A stretch of 64,000 nucleotides of DNA from Rhizodiscina lignyota (lineage: Eukaryota; Ascomycota; Dothideomycetes; Aulographales; Rhizodiscinaceae). How positions within the stretch are numbered: position 1 is the stretch's first letter; each line of letters opens with the position of its first letter. The stretch lies in the NCBI GenBank assembly GCA_010015805.1, contig ML978122.1:1026453-1090452 (forward strand). Reading direction: 5' to 3'. A program made the translations under genes and the position numbers. Of this stretch, positions 1 through 12,374 are shown piece after piece. The notes under the pieces were generated by a model, which did no database searches, was not told where the DNA came from, and worked only from the letters and a program-made list of their open reading frames with translations.

Positions 1-1988
1 GTTGCGGAATCATGCATGTGAGCCCCCTTTCTGGAGCCATCAAGCGCCTCTGCGGAACTCGCCTTTTGTACTACCTGCCTCACCGGCTTCTTGCTGTCGT
101 ACTCTTCTTCCTCGTCCTCTTCGAACACATCCGCCATTGTTGACGCGTTACCCATCTTCATTCGCATGTCGAATGGTGCCAGTTCTGGGGCGCTCTCTGT
201 TCTCCGGTGTTGCTGTCCGAGACCTGGGAGACCGGTACCGAAGGAGCCGCTGTGCATGCTTCGACGAGTGATAGTAGTGCGAGGGAAAGTACGAGAACCA
301 ATAGGCGGCGTATTGAACGGTCCGAGAGCTGCGTCCAGGTCAATGATGGGGCTCATGGCGTCGGAACCGAACGAGCCATCAGATGGAGTGCTGTCAGCCA
401 TAAAGTTCGATCCGTATTGAGGTGTGGTGGCCTGGATCGGTGAGGTCACAATGTCGATGGTGTTGTCAGCATCAAAGTTGGCAACAACATTGAAATCCAC
501 GCCAGCCGGAGTAGGAGGTACAGGTGGTGGAGGCTCTTGCTCAACAGGCGACGATTGTCCTTCAGTCGGCGTCTTCGGTCGATGTCGCAATGGGATCAAC
601 GAATGTGCCCATGATCGAACTTTGCGTGGCCTCCTATCACAGTCGATTTTGTTTCCAAGCGCACGCTCATCGACAGTATCCTCTTGGCTATCGTCACCCT
701 CTTGTGGGAGTGCTGGTGTATCCGGAGGCGTGACGATCAGGCTGGGCTCCGAGCGACTGGAAAGAGACATTGCTGACTGAGGCCTCGAGTTGCGTCGCTG
801 GTCGAACCAGCCGGAAAAGCGCTTCTTTTGCTGACTCTTTGACTTGACAGGACTGCCGCACGGAGGCGTGGTTGCAGTAGGAGACTCGGTTGCCGCTGCA
901 GATTTAGGTCTCTCAGGCAACATCAGAGTACGACCGAACTGCTCCCTTGTAGAGCCAATGGACTCCAGAGCATCGTCCGCAGTGCTTGGTCTGCCACCCA
1001 TATTCTCGTCTTCGAACGTTGTCTGGAGTGACGGTCGGCCCAACTTCACGGATGACGATGGACTGGCCGCACCGGCACTAATCACAGAGGAAAGACTGCC
1101 GTTGACAGAATGACCTCTGATGGTTGACAAGGAGCTCTCCGTTTCTGACGAAATGGTCGAAAGCGGACGAATGTACTCGACGCGTTCAGAGAAGCCAACT
1201 CGCGTGCGAGGAACAACACCTTTAGGAGGAGACTCTGCACCGTCAGATGGAGTGGCCTGATCATCCGTGGAAGTCATCCTCAATTCCGTCTGAGACGCGC
1301 TCCTCCGAGACTGCGGGGCGAAGAACTTGTTGTCGTTCTCGAGTGGTGTAACAGGTGCACTTCCACCGCGAGGCTGCGCATTCGCACTAGTCGGCTGTAA
1401 GATAGTTTGCAGGTCGTGACACGAGATTGCACCAGATCTTCTGTGGGCATGTCCACGCCTGCCGGCGGGAGGTCCCAAGCGAGTTGAAGAGCTGGGAGCA
1501 GGCAGAACACCATCACCTTTCGTCGGACTCGTGCTCATGAGACCCATTCCTCCGCCCTTGCCATCACCACCGATGAATTCGCTGCCTCCTCGCCTGTGTC
1601 TCATATGACTGGATGGAGTCGTTGGGATTGGAAGACTTGGGGAATGCGGAGGAGATTGTGGAGGAGGGGTTTTTGGTGATTGAGAGGCTGGGATCATTCC
1701 CGACGGATTGAACGTGAAATTCGGCAGAGCGCTCACAGATCTTCGTTGACTGATGCTTCGGGACTGTGCGTGCGTCGGCTTCGACATCTGTGCAGACATT
1801 GGGCGTCTTGAACTCGGTGCGAGCGCGTCACTGTCGGGTGCACGCGCCGGGAAGGTGAAATCTGGATTCGGGATCATCTCTGTAGAGGTGATGCTGGATC
1901 CAGACCTGTGAGAGTAGACTGCAGATCCCATCGACTGGTTGTCGAAGTCTGAGAAGGTTGGAGGGAGAGTGGTGGAAATTTCCGCCAT
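1..1988 (-). CDS. Proline/serine-rich 'cell wall proline rich protein'-type protein, partial (C-terminus beyond left edge)
   Basis: One uninterrupted minus-strand frame runs from an ATG at 1988 to the left edge (about 662 codons); no stop is reached, so the C-terminus is missing. The protein is low-complexity and rich in Ser, Pro, Thr and Arg, as expected of a mostly disordered protein. It begins MAEISTTLPPTFSDFDNQSM. A conserved-looking basic block (RRGHAHRRSGAISCHDL, near residues 165-185) is, from memory, typical of a Pezizomycotina family annotated as 'cell wall proline rich protein'. A basic stretch (KSKSQQKKRFSGWFDQRRNS) and an acidic run (EEDEEEEYDSKK) follow. I see no signal peptide or membrane segment, so the 'cell wall' label may be misleading; an intracellular polarity or signalling role is equally possible. 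No intron is seen in the visible part. The frame is secure; the family name is moderately supported. Confidence 0.7.
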   Translation of the reverse strand, partial: MAEISTTLPPTFSDFDNQSMGSAVYSHRSGSSITSTEMIPNPDFTFPARAPDSDALAPSSRRPMSAQMSKPTHAQSRSISQRRSVSALPNFTFNPSGMIPASQSPKTPPPQSPPHSPSLPIPTTPSSHMRHRRGGSEFIGGDGKGGGMGLMSTSPTKGDGVLPAPSSSTRLGPPAGRRGHAHRRSGAISCHDLQTILQPTSANAQPRGGSAPVTPLENDNKFFAPQSRRSASQTELRMTSTDDQATPSDGAESPPKGVVPRTRVGFSERVEYIRPLSTISSETESSLSTIRGHSVNGSLSSVISAGAASPSSSVKLGRPSLQTTFEDENMGGRPSTADDALESIGSTREQFGRTLMLPERPKSAAATESPTATTPPCGSPVKSKSQQKKRFSGWFDQRRNSRPQSAMSLSSRSEPSLIVTPPDTPALPQEGDDSQEDTVDERALGNKIDCDRRPRKVRSWAHSLIPLRHRPKTPTEGQSSPVEQEPPPPVPPTPAGVDFNVVANFDADNTIDIVTSPIQATTPQYGSNFMADSTPSDGSFGSDAMSPIIDLDAALGPFNTPPIGSRTFPRTTITRRSMHSGSFGTGLPGLGQQHRRTESAPELAPFDMRMKMGNASTMADVFEEDEEEEYDSKKPVRQVVQKASSAEALDGSRKGAHMHDSA

Positions 1989-4900
1989 TGTGGATGGCTG
2001 CCTGCGAGAGAAAGCCTAATTGCTAAGCCGGCCAACACGCAATGACACTCCGTGACGCGATGCAAGTTCGCATGTGATGTGAGGCGGTTATCAACGGAAA
2101 TTGAGGTGGTTGCAACGTGCGCGGCCCGTATTATTGGCGTCGGTGAGGAAGCGTGCGGAGGACAATGGAGGATGCGCGTGCGAAGATGTAAAATTACTGC
2201 ATATCCATGTGAGTCAGACCGTAATGGCAGTGTCTCAGCGCAGCGAGCGCGGTCACACAAGCAGTGTTGTTGGTGAGGGACGTACAAAGTAGCAGTTTAA
2301 TGAGCGAGTCTCCAGAGGCCCGCTGGTGTGAAATGAACGACAGCAGCAGCGCGCGGTAAGGAGCGGACGGCGATGTTGGAGCTGGACGACAGAGCTCGAT
2401 CGAGTCCGCCGGGCAGCTAACAAGCCAGAGGTGAGCGTCGAGGTGGTGAGAGGATGGGACGGAGGCGGTGCGTGAGGAGTGAACGGCGGCGATCAGCCAG
2501 GTTTTGTTTGATTCAGGCACCGGACAGGCACCACACACAGGCACACACAGGCACTGCCGAGCCTTACACAAGGGCAGGCAGGCTGCGTGGGAGCCCGGTC
2601 GAGCGACAGCTGATCCAGCGCCGCATTGGGCCTGCTCGCACACTGCCTCGGCCAATGGGCAGCCAACGCGCGGCCGTCTGCTTGCTGCATCTGTACAGCG
2701 AGCCCCTAAGTCGCTCGTACCCGTTGCTGAGGCCACTCGCGAGCATCTCATCAAACACCGCGAGCTCGAGCCTCCTGCTGCCCGCCCTGCTTAATCTGCC
2801 CGCTATTGCACTCTCCAGCACATCTCCGCCGCAATCTCAACGGCCAGCAATGGCCTGCGCTCGCTGCAACTCTCTGCCCGTAGGACCTGCTGTGCTGCGC
2901 TGGCCGGCTCGCAGCAAGTTGCAGCAGCAAACTGGTTCAGCTGGCCCTCGACCGTGTCATCGTAGCGAGACTCCACCAAGCTAACTCCATTGCGAGCGCT
3001 GCACATGCCTCCCACGCCTTGCACCTGCGCTTGGCGCTCGGGATGCCCGTCGCCAGCCTGCCATCGCAGGACGATCGATACTCGTCCTGACGCTTGTTTG
3101 TGTTTAGAATCTCACGCCTCTATCTCGCACACTGTTTCCTGCACAACGAAACATCTTTGTAATTTTAGAATTCCAGAAGCCCGGCTCCGCTCATGCGAAC
3201 GATAAGCAGCCTCACATGCATCACTCATCAGTCCATCTCACATCGACACGCTCCAAGGAGGTGCCATGACAGTCAGACTCGGAGCAAGCGACCTTAACAG
3301 CCTTCGACGAACGCCACACGCCGATTGCTCGCCATCTGACGCTAGCTCTAAAGACGCATGCCAGAGTCAGGAACTGCCTACGTCCGGCATGGCGTCTCCC
3401 CCGGATTGCGTCGCCTCACCGCTCTGCAAATCGCACCTTAAAAATAACCTGGCCCGTAGGCCTCTGCTCTCACTGCTCCGCAATTGACGTCGTCTCCGTT
3501 GCGCATCGATCGCAATGGCCAACCTCTTGCGTGGAATGCTGTCGTTTGATCGTGACTCCACAATTGCCTCTCCCTACTATGCCCGGGGATACGAGGCTGC
3601 GCTTCATGTACAACCGAACACCCTTCTGCCACCAGAACGCCCGCAACCAAGTTCCAGCAAGAAAAAGCCACCGAAGCACCGCATGACATGTCCTCGCCCG
3701 CACGCATCTGCAAGGGCCGGGCATTTGCAGCCAATAACGCGCTTGCTCGCATCACCACCTTGCCAGGTTCATGATTGAGATATTCCTTCAATTCCGAAGT
3801 CGAGAGAGGCACCTGCTCCGGATCACCGCTGCTTTTTATCTCGTCTACAAGCATTCCGCTTCGGAGGATTCTTTGAGGCTTTGATCGCTAGGCCTATGAA
3901 CGCTTGCGGGGAACTCATTCAGAAACAGACGCCGCACTGTTGATCGTGCACGTCGCGATAAGCGCCCGGAAATTCTTTGTTGAATTGACGAGACACGCGC
4001 TCTCAATTGCTACATGCTGCACTGAAGCTGCGAGTTCTTTTGTCTATCTTCAATTGGGGCCAGAATCTCTACTACATTAGAGGCAGCCAGCCGCTGTAGT
4101 GTAGCAGTGCATCTGCTTGCATATGTTGAGTGCTGCGAGAAAAATTTCCTCTCCACCTGCACAGTGCCGTAGCGGACATGGTTTGCTGGCAAGTGTCAAA
4201 TAACGGCCACGCAGTTCAGCTACCCTCAGGAAATCCGCCTCTGCAAACCATTCCTTCTTTTCCGCTGTTTCCCCTCTCTCGTATGAATTGGTTTTTGCCA
4301 CGCACCGGTCAGTGCTCAACTGGTTAGGTCCCCGACTTCGGATCGCGCTGCGCCAAAATTGCAGGTCGAGGCCACACAGAGCTGAAGAAAAGAAGGGAGC
4401 TGAATCGGGGCTGCCACGTTGGCGTGCGGGAGAAACGATCTGGATTACGCCATCATCCTTGGTACTCTATTTCGTACATGATGCGGGTAAGAGAGAGAAG
4501 AAATAATTGCGGAGAAGGGGTTTCTTTTCCTTCTTCATTCGGCGCCCGTCGACAGCGGCTTCATCGTGTGGCTTCGCTGGCATCTGCAGGCCGCATCGCT
4601 TTAGGAAGTGCGTCTCGAAGCACGCACTCGATGTGCAGCGACTTTGTATCACCAAGGGAAAAGGCCTCGAAATACAATTGTTTGCTATTCGTGTCTTTAA
4701 GGTTCTTTTCTCATATCTGTAGGGCTACTCAGCTCACCTTTCCTCAATATAATTCCCTGCCGCTGGTTGTTTCAAATATAAGCAATATCATCAGTGCATC
4801 TCCTCCAGCGATGCCGACGAACCGAATGTGGGCAGAACGCATTGTCAAAGCCGTCACTTCACGGCGTTGCCTCACTCAAGGTACAGTAATTCTTATGCCT

Positions 4901-5351
4901 ACGCATCAAGTTCTCATTGTGCAATTTCGCGAAATATGCCGAGCCGGTTGTACTGCTTGAACTGTACCATTACAAGGAGTCTAGCGATGGCAGAAGCCAC
5001 TCCAAGTCCACCTCCAGTATCAAACAACCTTGACTAGCATTAGATCCGTCTCGACGCTAGGACCTGCGATTTCCACCAAGGAGAGACTTCAGTCATCATC
5101 GGATACTGTGCCAGTTAAGCTTTTGTCTATGATTAATTGATCTCTGATCTAGTATTAGGGCAACGACCATCTACGACGTACAGCCGTTCACAAAAACTCC
5201 CAGGCTCCACGCTCAAACGCTCAAGAACCCGCTCTAACGATATACAGAAAATGTCATTGTACACGAAGACCGAAAATGATCAACAGGCAGTCCAGCAACA
5301 AGTGTGCCCATGCGATGCCCCTCTAAAACGCCGGCAAATAGCAAATACCGC
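1989..5351. other. 3.4 kb gene-free stretch upstream of the proline-rich gene
   Basis: Short open frames occur on both strands, but none has recognisable domain content or a convincing exon structure. The part at 2300-3100 is GC-rich with a CA-rich patch (about 2520-2560); 3900-5200 is closer to average. It is probably the long promoter and 5' leader of the minus-strand gene starting at 1988, followed by the 3' flank of the lipase gene ending at 5352. A non-coding transcript cannot be excluded. Confidence 0.5.
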
Positions 5352-6742
5352 TTATATCTCAAACCTCTCCAGCCAGTGTCGAATGACAACCTTGCCTTCG
5401 TAGAACCGCTCAACCGGCATCCGCACAATGATCGCTGCATGGCTGTGGTTGACGTTGTGGATGTGGACGGGATGTTTCTCGAATCCCACGTCGTCAAGCG
5501 CTTGTACCATGGCGAATTGGTCGGAGGTAAGAGCCAGAGTGGGGAACTCGAGAGTGTGCGCAGGAGAGTCGCCATTTGCGAGCTTCTCCTGCTCTCTGTT
5601 GCTCTTGCTCAACAGCGGACTCTCCTGTCCCATCGCTTCTATGCTGTCGTCCGGCAGGTACTCCTGATCGTGAGTGTTCGCGACGTTCTCGTAGATGTCC
5701 TCTGTCGTCTGTCGAACGTCCTGGATCATGAGCGGGATCCTGTACATGCCGGTTTTGATGCCCAGCTTGCCAGCCTCGTGGAGCTTTATGCGTTGCTTGC
5801 TCCGCGCCGTCTGTACAACGGATGTCACAGAGAATACAGTCAGGGCAACAGGTAGGAAAATGCAGATAAACGCGAAGAATGGCATGCGGCGGATGAAATT
5901 GCGGCCGCCTCCATAGAGACGCTGGTAGAGCGCCTCCTCGTCTCTGGGTGAGACAGGGTTCTTGGCATCCACGATAATGTCGTCGTAACCGGGGACGTAG
6001 TTGATCTTTATCGCGTCCGGTTTGACGAAGGGGTCCGTTTTCGATATGCTGGTTGTGTAGTATACAGCTGAGCGGTCGTTTACAATGTTTGCGTACAGCG
6101 AGCGATTTCTGAATCGCGATAATGCGCGAATAAAGATGCTGTCTGGGTCCGCGAGCACCGAAAGGAGCGGTCGTCCCGTATCGCGGAACTTGTCCGTCAG
6201 GAATAGCTGCCTCCCGGACATGGAGAGCATCCTCGCGCCCAGTACATTCCACAAGTGATTGTGATAGCCGACCAGCGGCGTCCGGACACCAAGATGTGGC
6301 GTAGCGAACGTAGTGAAGTTGACCGGCTCGAGCTTCTCGAACCAACCCCTGTTATACAGCAGTCCGACGGCGTATCTGGCGACCAATCCGCCCAAGGAGT
6401 ATCCCATGAAGCTCAATTTTGTGATCTTCTGCCCTCCTCTTTCCAGCTCTTCTATTGTCTCTTCCACCTCCTGCGTCACGCGCTCTCCGCCCAGCTCGAT
6501 GCCGTCGTAGGTAAAGCTCCCGGAGTTCCGCGCCGCGACAAGAACGTACGCTTTGTCTTCGGCATATTTCTCGCGTAAGGAGGAGGCAACATATTCAAGA
6601 TGTTTAGGGTTTCCCCACAGTCTAGACGGACGCGTGCGATTAGCGCAGGAAGCTACGGAAGAGATGGAAGTGTGAATTACCCATGCACGAGCACGACCAG
6701 GTGGTCCGCGCTGCCCGGCTTTGTTGCTGCTTCTTCGCCCAT
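5352..6742 (-). CDS. DUF676-family lipase/phospholipase (Lpl1/Rog1-like)
   Basis: Predicted serine lipase of the DUF676 alpha/beta-hydrolase family, resembling yeast lipid-droplet phospholipase Lpl1 (YOR059C, about 450 residues). Two exons: 6742-6681 and 6621-5352. The 59-nt intron (6622-6680) has GTAATT...TAG ends and a GCTAATC branch point. The joined protein is 443 residues. Visible motifs: DHLVVLVHGLWGNP (oxyanion/HG region, residues about 13-26), GYSLGG nucleophile elbow, and FATPHLGVR after it. A hydrophobic segment (MPFFAFICIFLPVALTVFSV) in the second half may insert in the ER or lipid-droplet surface. The splice falls inside the HG codon and restores the family motif exactly, so the model is strong. 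The natural substrate (phospholipid or acylglycerol) cannot be told from sequence. Confidence 0.9.
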
Positions 6743-7870
6743 CTCTTGCAAATTAAGGACAGAATCGTATGGAAAAGTGAAAGGGACAATGCTTAAGGAT
6801 AGTGCGCGGCGGTGGCGGAACGCGAGACTCTTATTATACGTCCGAGACGAGTGGTCTCCTGAGGCCGCCGGGGCTGACGACGTTCGGTCTGCGTCTCAAG
6901 GACGAAAGTTCTCGGGACCGCAGCCACTTTATGCGGATGATGACGACACGCGATCGGTGCTGCAGGGGAAATTTGCAGGGGTTTTCGTACACCTGGCTCA
7001 AGAAGAGAATCGGGACTGTGGCTGAGCTTGAAATAATTTTGGTGCGGCTTGACCGATGGTACTCAGGTGCAGAAGGGCATTGCTGATACTCTCCTCGGAG
7101 CAGCATAGTAAAGACTCAACTAGAGTCTCTTTAGAGTGAACAAAGCGGTCTATGGAACATGTGATAACCTTCTTGTTTCAGGACTTTGATTGCTTTGTCT
7201 GGACTGAGAGGTTCAATAGGCTCCAACGAGGGGAATAGTTATTAAGACAGTGAACAGCTATGATGTATATAGCCTAATAGTTAGAAAGAAAAGAAATGTT
7301 CATCTTAAGTTATATTTACTTAGTGCTAAAATTGAGATTCGTCCATGGCCTTAAACTTTCACATGACTTATACCGCTAAGCCAAGTTAAGCTTAGCCTTT
7401 ATGCTGCTATATAAAATGTGCAACTCAACATCACCCTTTCCGTTTTTAATCCCTACGTTTACACAACTTCGCAATTACTGGCGACTCTACGACCGGATCA
7501 GTATAGAAGTGTAGGCCAGTAATGGGAGAAAATTCATCTAGATTCACATAGAAGCTCTTACAACTACTCTAACCTCAACTACCGGAGTTGAAGTTCGAAC
7601 ACTATATCACTCCAGCACCAACGCGCACAACAGCCGATTTTCAGTAATAGCCAAAACAACTCATTACTGACTTCTATTATGCTGATAATGACTGAGCAGG
7701 CCGGACATTGCCCAACAACAAGAAAGCAAAGTAGCATGACAATCACTAGCTGTGCCACGACAATCGCGAAAAGCTTCAAATACGCCAAATCTCCACGATA
7801 AGCACACAACTCGCAATTGATCCCGTCTAGGCTTCACGTCGCCATTTTCATCCTCCAGGCTGGCGGCACT
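6743..7870. other. Divergent intergenic region, AT-rich 7100-7600
   Basis: This lies between the divergent lipase (minus) and exonuclease (plus) genes, so it should hold both promoters. The central part is clearly AT-rich. A 76-codon minus-strand frame at 7579-7809 encodes a hydrophobic peptide, but I see no support for it as a gene. Confidence 0.5.
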
Positions 7871-9901
7871 ATGTTTTCTTCGGCGCAGTTATTCAAGAAC
7901 GTGGCCTGCCCCGATAGGGAGAAGTGTGTCCTGACAAATTGCATCTTCTCGCACGATCCAGAGGTCACAGCTGTGATTGCTCCAGAGGCAATTGCTTCCA
8001 ATCGCACAGATCCTGGAGAAGTTATCGAACAATCACTGCGTGACGGCAACGACCGTAAGCGTCAGAAGCTTGACGATGGAAGTGCAGTTGTTAAGCAATC
8101 ACTGGAACCATCAATTTCACGGAAGAAAGATACATTCGTTGGCTTGCTCACAGATGAGAAGCTCGATCCTAGTTCGACAATACCTGCACGTCAAGGACCA
8201 ATCAACAAGTCTCGTTCCACGAATGCCAACCAGGTTAAGGTTAAGACTACGTCCAGACCAATATCTCCGCCACCAGTCCCATCCAGAGGTAAGTCGAAAG
8301 ACGTCAAGACATCAATTTACGTCAAGGAACCGCCAACAGAGACGCTGAATCCGCGAATGGTACCGAGTGCTCCCGCTCAGCACGGCCTGCGCATGACCTA
8401 TCTGAAGGCCTTGCTTGAAGCTGTCAAAGAGCTCAATCAAGAAGTCAGCAGAGATGAAGACCCCAAAGTTAGGAGCCTCAGCATGACCGAATCTGAACTT
8501 ATCAGATACGTTATGGATGAGGAAGAACGACTTGCTCGGGAGAATCCTTCGATCTATGGAAATCAGATTAAGCTACAAATTGTCAAAGCGAAAAGGATGT
8601 CTGTTACAGAATGGGTGCAAACAAGGACACAGTCAAATAAGCCAGAAGAGCATAAGCCAGAAAAGCCAACGACGAAGTCACTCGACACTGGTCTCACACC
8701 GACACAAGAACTATTCATGGTCAAGGGATTGGTTACACCACGGGAAGGATTGGTTGCTGGAGGCTACATCATGGAAGCTCCAAGCCAGGAAGATATTGCC
8801 GCTGCACAGGAAGCTGACTTGGTCTCTCCATGGCGAACGTGCGACCGATGCGGAACTCACTTCCAAGTCTTCCCTGAGCGTCGAGAGGACGGCGCTCTTA
8901 CGAGCGGTGGGGCTTGCACTCATCATTGGGGCAAGCTAATCCACCCACAGAAGAAGAAAACAGATCATATCGAGGGGCATAAAGAACCACTGTTTTCTTG
9001 CTGTCAAACAGCATCAGGTTCAACGGGCTGCACAACAGCGCCAACACATGTATTCAAGAAATCTGGTCCGAAGGGGCTCGCAGCAGTATTGCCTTTCGAA
9101 GCGACACCTCCAAATCCTAATGCAGGCCCTCAGGATCCAGTGTGTTTCGACTGCGAAATGGCTTATACTTGCTATGGCCTCGAGCTGATCCGTGTCACAG
9201 CAGTAACTTGGCCTCAGGGTGCTCTCCTGTTAGACGTACTGGTTCGTCCCCTGGGCCAAATACTGGATTTCAATTCAAGGTTCTCTGGCGTCTTTCCCGA
9301 CCACTTCCTCAATGCTGAAGAATTCGATATCTCAGCTTGGGTAGCCAAGAGAGCTGCAGAACGAGATACTGACGTCTCATCGGATCAGAATACTGAAGAA
9401 AGTCTAAAGATTGTCGCCAGCCCGGCAGTGGCCAGGAGCGTTCTCACCAGTATGATATCCCCGGACACTCCTCTTATCGGCCATGGACTTGAAAATGACC
9501 TAAACGCTATCCGCCTCATCCACCCAACTATTGTGGACACTGTATTTCTCTTTCCTCATCCGAGAGGTCTCCCGTACCGTAACGCCCTCAGAAATCTCAC
9601 TAGCCAACATCTTGGGCGCTCCATTCAGGTTGCTGGAGCGGCAGGTCACGATAGCTTGGAGGATGCAAAGGCCACCGGGGATCTTGTGCGCTTCAAAGTC
9701 AAGAAGGACTGGAGCTGGATGCAACAGAAGGGCTGGACGCTCGAAGATGGACAATTCATCCAGCCTGATGGAAATATTGCTGAGGACCTCCCTTCTCGAC
9801 TGAAGGATTATTGGATGAGCAAGCTCAAGAAGGGGAAAAGGAAGATCGCTCAGACGGATGGGTGCGAAGACACATCGGAAAGCGAATCATCTGCGGAGTA
9901 A
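7871..9901 (+). CDS. rex3: RNA exonuclease 3 (Rex3-like, DEDDh family)
   Basis: Predicted 3'-5' RNA exonuclease that trims structured RNAs (in yeast Rex3, RNase MRP RNA and related substrates). Single exon, 676 residues. I prefer the ATG at 7871 over an in-frame ATG at 7817, because MFSSAQLFKNVACPDREKCV is the usual N-terminus. A C-x5-C-x4-C-x3-H zinc finger (CPDREKCVLTNCIFSH) opens the protein. A second Cys/His-rich segment (CDRCGTHFQVF ... CTHHW ... CC) lies mid-protein, near residues 328-380. The C-terminal exonuclease domain shows FDCEM (Exo I: D and E), HGLENDLNAIRLIH...DT (Exo II) and HDSLEDA (Exo III: H and D), so all catalytic residues are present. The tail is Lys- then Ser/Glu-rich. 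It probably acts in the nucleus. Confidence 0.9.
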   Translation: MFSSAQLFKNVACPDREKCVLTNCIFSHDPEVTAVIAPEAIASNRTDPGEVIEQSLRDGNDRKRQKLDDGSAVVKQSLEPSISRKKDTFVGLLTDEKLDPSSTIPARQGPINKSRSTNANQVKVKTTSRPISPPPVPSRGKSKDVKTSIYVKEPPTETLNPRMVPSAPAQHGLRMTYLKALLEAVKELNQEVSRDEDPKVRSLSMTESELIRYVMDEEERLARENPSIYGNQIKLQIVKAKRMSVTEWVQTRTQSNKPEEHKPEKPTTKSLDTGLTPTQELFMVKGLVTPREGLVAGGYIMEAPSQEDIAAAQEADLVSPWRTCDRCGTHFQVFPERREDGALTSGGACTHHWGKLIHPQKKKTDHIEGHKEPLFSCCQTASGSTGCTTAPTHVFKKSGPKGLAAVLPFEATPPNPNAGPQDPVCFDCEMAYTCYGLELIRVTAVTWPQGALLLDVLVRPLGQILDFNSRFSGVFPDHFLNAEEFDISAWVAKRAAERDTDVSSDQNTEESLKIVASPAVARSVLTSMISPDTPLIGHGLENDLNAIRLIHPTIVDTVFLFPHPRGLPYRNALRNLTSQHLGRSIQVAGAAGHDSLEDAKATGDLVRFKVKKDWSWMQQKGWTLEDGQFIQPDGNIAEDLPSRLKDYWMSKLKKGKRKIAQTDGCEDTSESESSAE

Positions 9902-12374
9902 TTTGATGAGGCACGATTGTTCAGGTGGAAGTGTTTTTCGTGGTCCTTCGAGAAGCCTTCAATTAGCTTCGATAGTGACAAAAAAGTTGAGCGATGGCTA
10001 TGATACCAATCTACAATGCTCCGGGCCTTCTTGGATGTCTCGGGCTATTGACAATACAGATTATGTCCGTTAAAGTTGTACATTTCTAACAAATAACCTC
10101 TGGGGCATGTCAAATCAAGCATTTATATATGCTCGCGCTTGGGTTGAAGAAGAAAACACGTTTCTGCAGCATGCATTCGAACTTCGCGGGACTCGACTAT
10201 TCTGTCACCTTCGGGATAGGGGTTCTGCCTGCTGGACATCAGACTCATACGGCCAAAGGATGACTCCCCGAGTGGGGGATCAATGAGAAATGTGCTCTCA
10301 TGTTTAGGATGTTGCGGTCGCAAGTGATCAACTAATGCCTATGCGAGATCACAAATTGAGTATCACGAGAACTTGGCCCTTGCCAAGCCCCCACGTCCGG
10401 TGAATCTTGATCAGCTTACCGTCCATTCACGGTCCCTCCGCAGAGCGTACGAATTCTCTCCTTCGTGTCCAGCATCGTGCAACGTATCACATCTTTTCAA
10501 AGGACATGATTTTTCCAGGCTACTGCGGATTAGTGCCGCGTTGATAAGATCGTCGCCCTACCGGTCAGCCACGCCAACGGTTCACCTTGTGCTCCCCCGA
10601 GTTCCTACCGCTTCCCTCGACTGTCATTTGCTTCCTCGGAGCGGTCTCGCCCTGTCTCTGCCGTCAATTTCAGATCAATGTCTCCTCAGTCATCTCCAAA
10701 GTTCAATCAGATTGTTTCTCGGAGCAGATCTTTTCTCCATTTCTCATCCTGTTGACTGCGGTGAGCCATATCTGGCCATCGTCCTAGGCAGAGGACCAAT
10801 ACCGACCAATTATATCCTGAAATTCGTCTCAAGTGGGTATGTTGTTCAAACTTGCTGATCAACACGTCTTCCAGAGCATTTCTAGATCCAATGTACCTCC
10901 GAGCTCGCCTCACCGATGAGCAAGGCTCGGAAAGTTGCTTCCTCTTCGTCTTTCGGTGTCTTTCTTCGCTCTCTTTGGCTGTTGATTCACAGTCAGTAAG
11001 GTGAAGACAGCTTGCAACAGTCAATTTAGCTCCGATCCAGTTGTTGGGGCCGCAACGCCAGCGTTGGTTGTCAGCGTCCCAGCTCTGTTCTACCCGAACC
11101 CGAAGCTCTGGAGTGGGTACACCTGCTTCGTCTGATTCAGACTCGCCAGTGTCGTGCATGGTTGCCTTTTTCTACTTGAGCATGTTGCTTCTTGCTAAAC
11201 AGACAGACAAATGCTGTGGGCGCATGGCTCGGAGTCCGAACGTTGAGGTCACATCTGGCGCAAGCGCGTTTGCCGGCTGATAAAACCGCAGTTTGAACCG
11301 GCTAAGCCATCGCTGAACTTCCAGACCATCGCGGACATAAATATGTCACTTCCTGTCCGAGGCTTCTATTGGCTTGATTGGATACAATCAGCCTCTGACC
11401 TTCCTTGCAGCCAACATGCATGCAGGCAACATTTTCCCGCACGGCATGTCAAGCATTCACCCCAGTATAACGTTGCTGCCCTGCAGCATCCGCTCTACTG
11501 GTAGGCGGCTCCATCCCATCGGACAGTGCGTCCCCTGCAAGGTCGCATACTCTCATGGCAAGGCGTTCCTCCGGACGAATCGACAGCAATGGATGAACTA
11601 GGTGTTGCATGCGCATCTCCAACTGTCACGCCGTATTTTCGGTTACTGTAAAGCCTCTATCTCCTATACATTCCTTTGATTTGCTACTGCAAGTGGGTAC
11701 GTCAGCACTTTTAGGTTTTGCTCTAGTATTTACCACCCGCCGTGCTTTCCCGACGTGCATATCTCGTCTCTCTTGGCTTATCTAATCCATTTAGATTCTA
11801 AAGACCCTCACAAGCTGGGCTTTGAGGCGGTGGAAAGATATTTCTGGCCGGCTACGGCTACGAGTGGATGAACTGCTCCGCCGGATTCCCGCCCGCCCGA
11901 GCCGTCAGTGGTGTGGAGTAGGGATAATATCCCGACCTATAAGGCGCCAACGACCGCCTGTGGTGTCGGTTCATTTTCTTGCCCAACTGTCATATCACGC
12001 AAGGGTCTCTCACTGCAGCCTCTCGCAACATATCTCATTGGTGCTAAACTTCGAGCCTTTCCCTCACTATGTAGATGCCTTCGATGTCCAGGCTCTACCT
12101 TATTTAACACCTTTCTTAATCTTGTAGGCAGAAAGAAGCACGGAGACATTGTCACCTGGGCCTCAATCCGAGAGGGTCGGTTGCGAACGACTCAACGTTG
12201 TAACACGGGCAATGACTGTTCTTTTTATCACAAGGGCTGTGTGTGTTGTACCCCTAAAGGGCGTCTGCTACGCCCCTCAAAGCCCCGAAGGATGAGACAC
12301 TGTTACGAGCTTCAGATTCAAAACAAAAACTCCATGGAGACGGCCCGAAATCGAACGACAGAGGTGGTCACCAG
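9902..12374. other. 2.5 kb gene-free region
   Basis: Frames of 130-170 codons occur (for example 10373-10858 plus, 10707-11159 minus and 11908-12426 plus) but overlap each other, lack domains and look like chance. I see no tRNA-like cloverleaf. The right end is the promoter of the NmrA-like gene at 12375. Confidence 0.45.

Noticed and set aside
2194-2984. Frames of about 180 codons on both strands
   Set aside because: GC-rich leader/promoter sequence with overlapping frames in many phases; no domain.
4300-4380. tRNA-like stretch containing GCTCAACTGGTTAG, like a D-arm
   Set aside because: No matching acceptor or anticodon stem and no proper GTTCRA T-loop could be aligned.
7579-7809. 76-codon hydrophobic minus-strand frame
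   Set aside because: It sits in the promoter of the Rex3 gene in AT-rich DNA, where hydrophobic chance frames are common.
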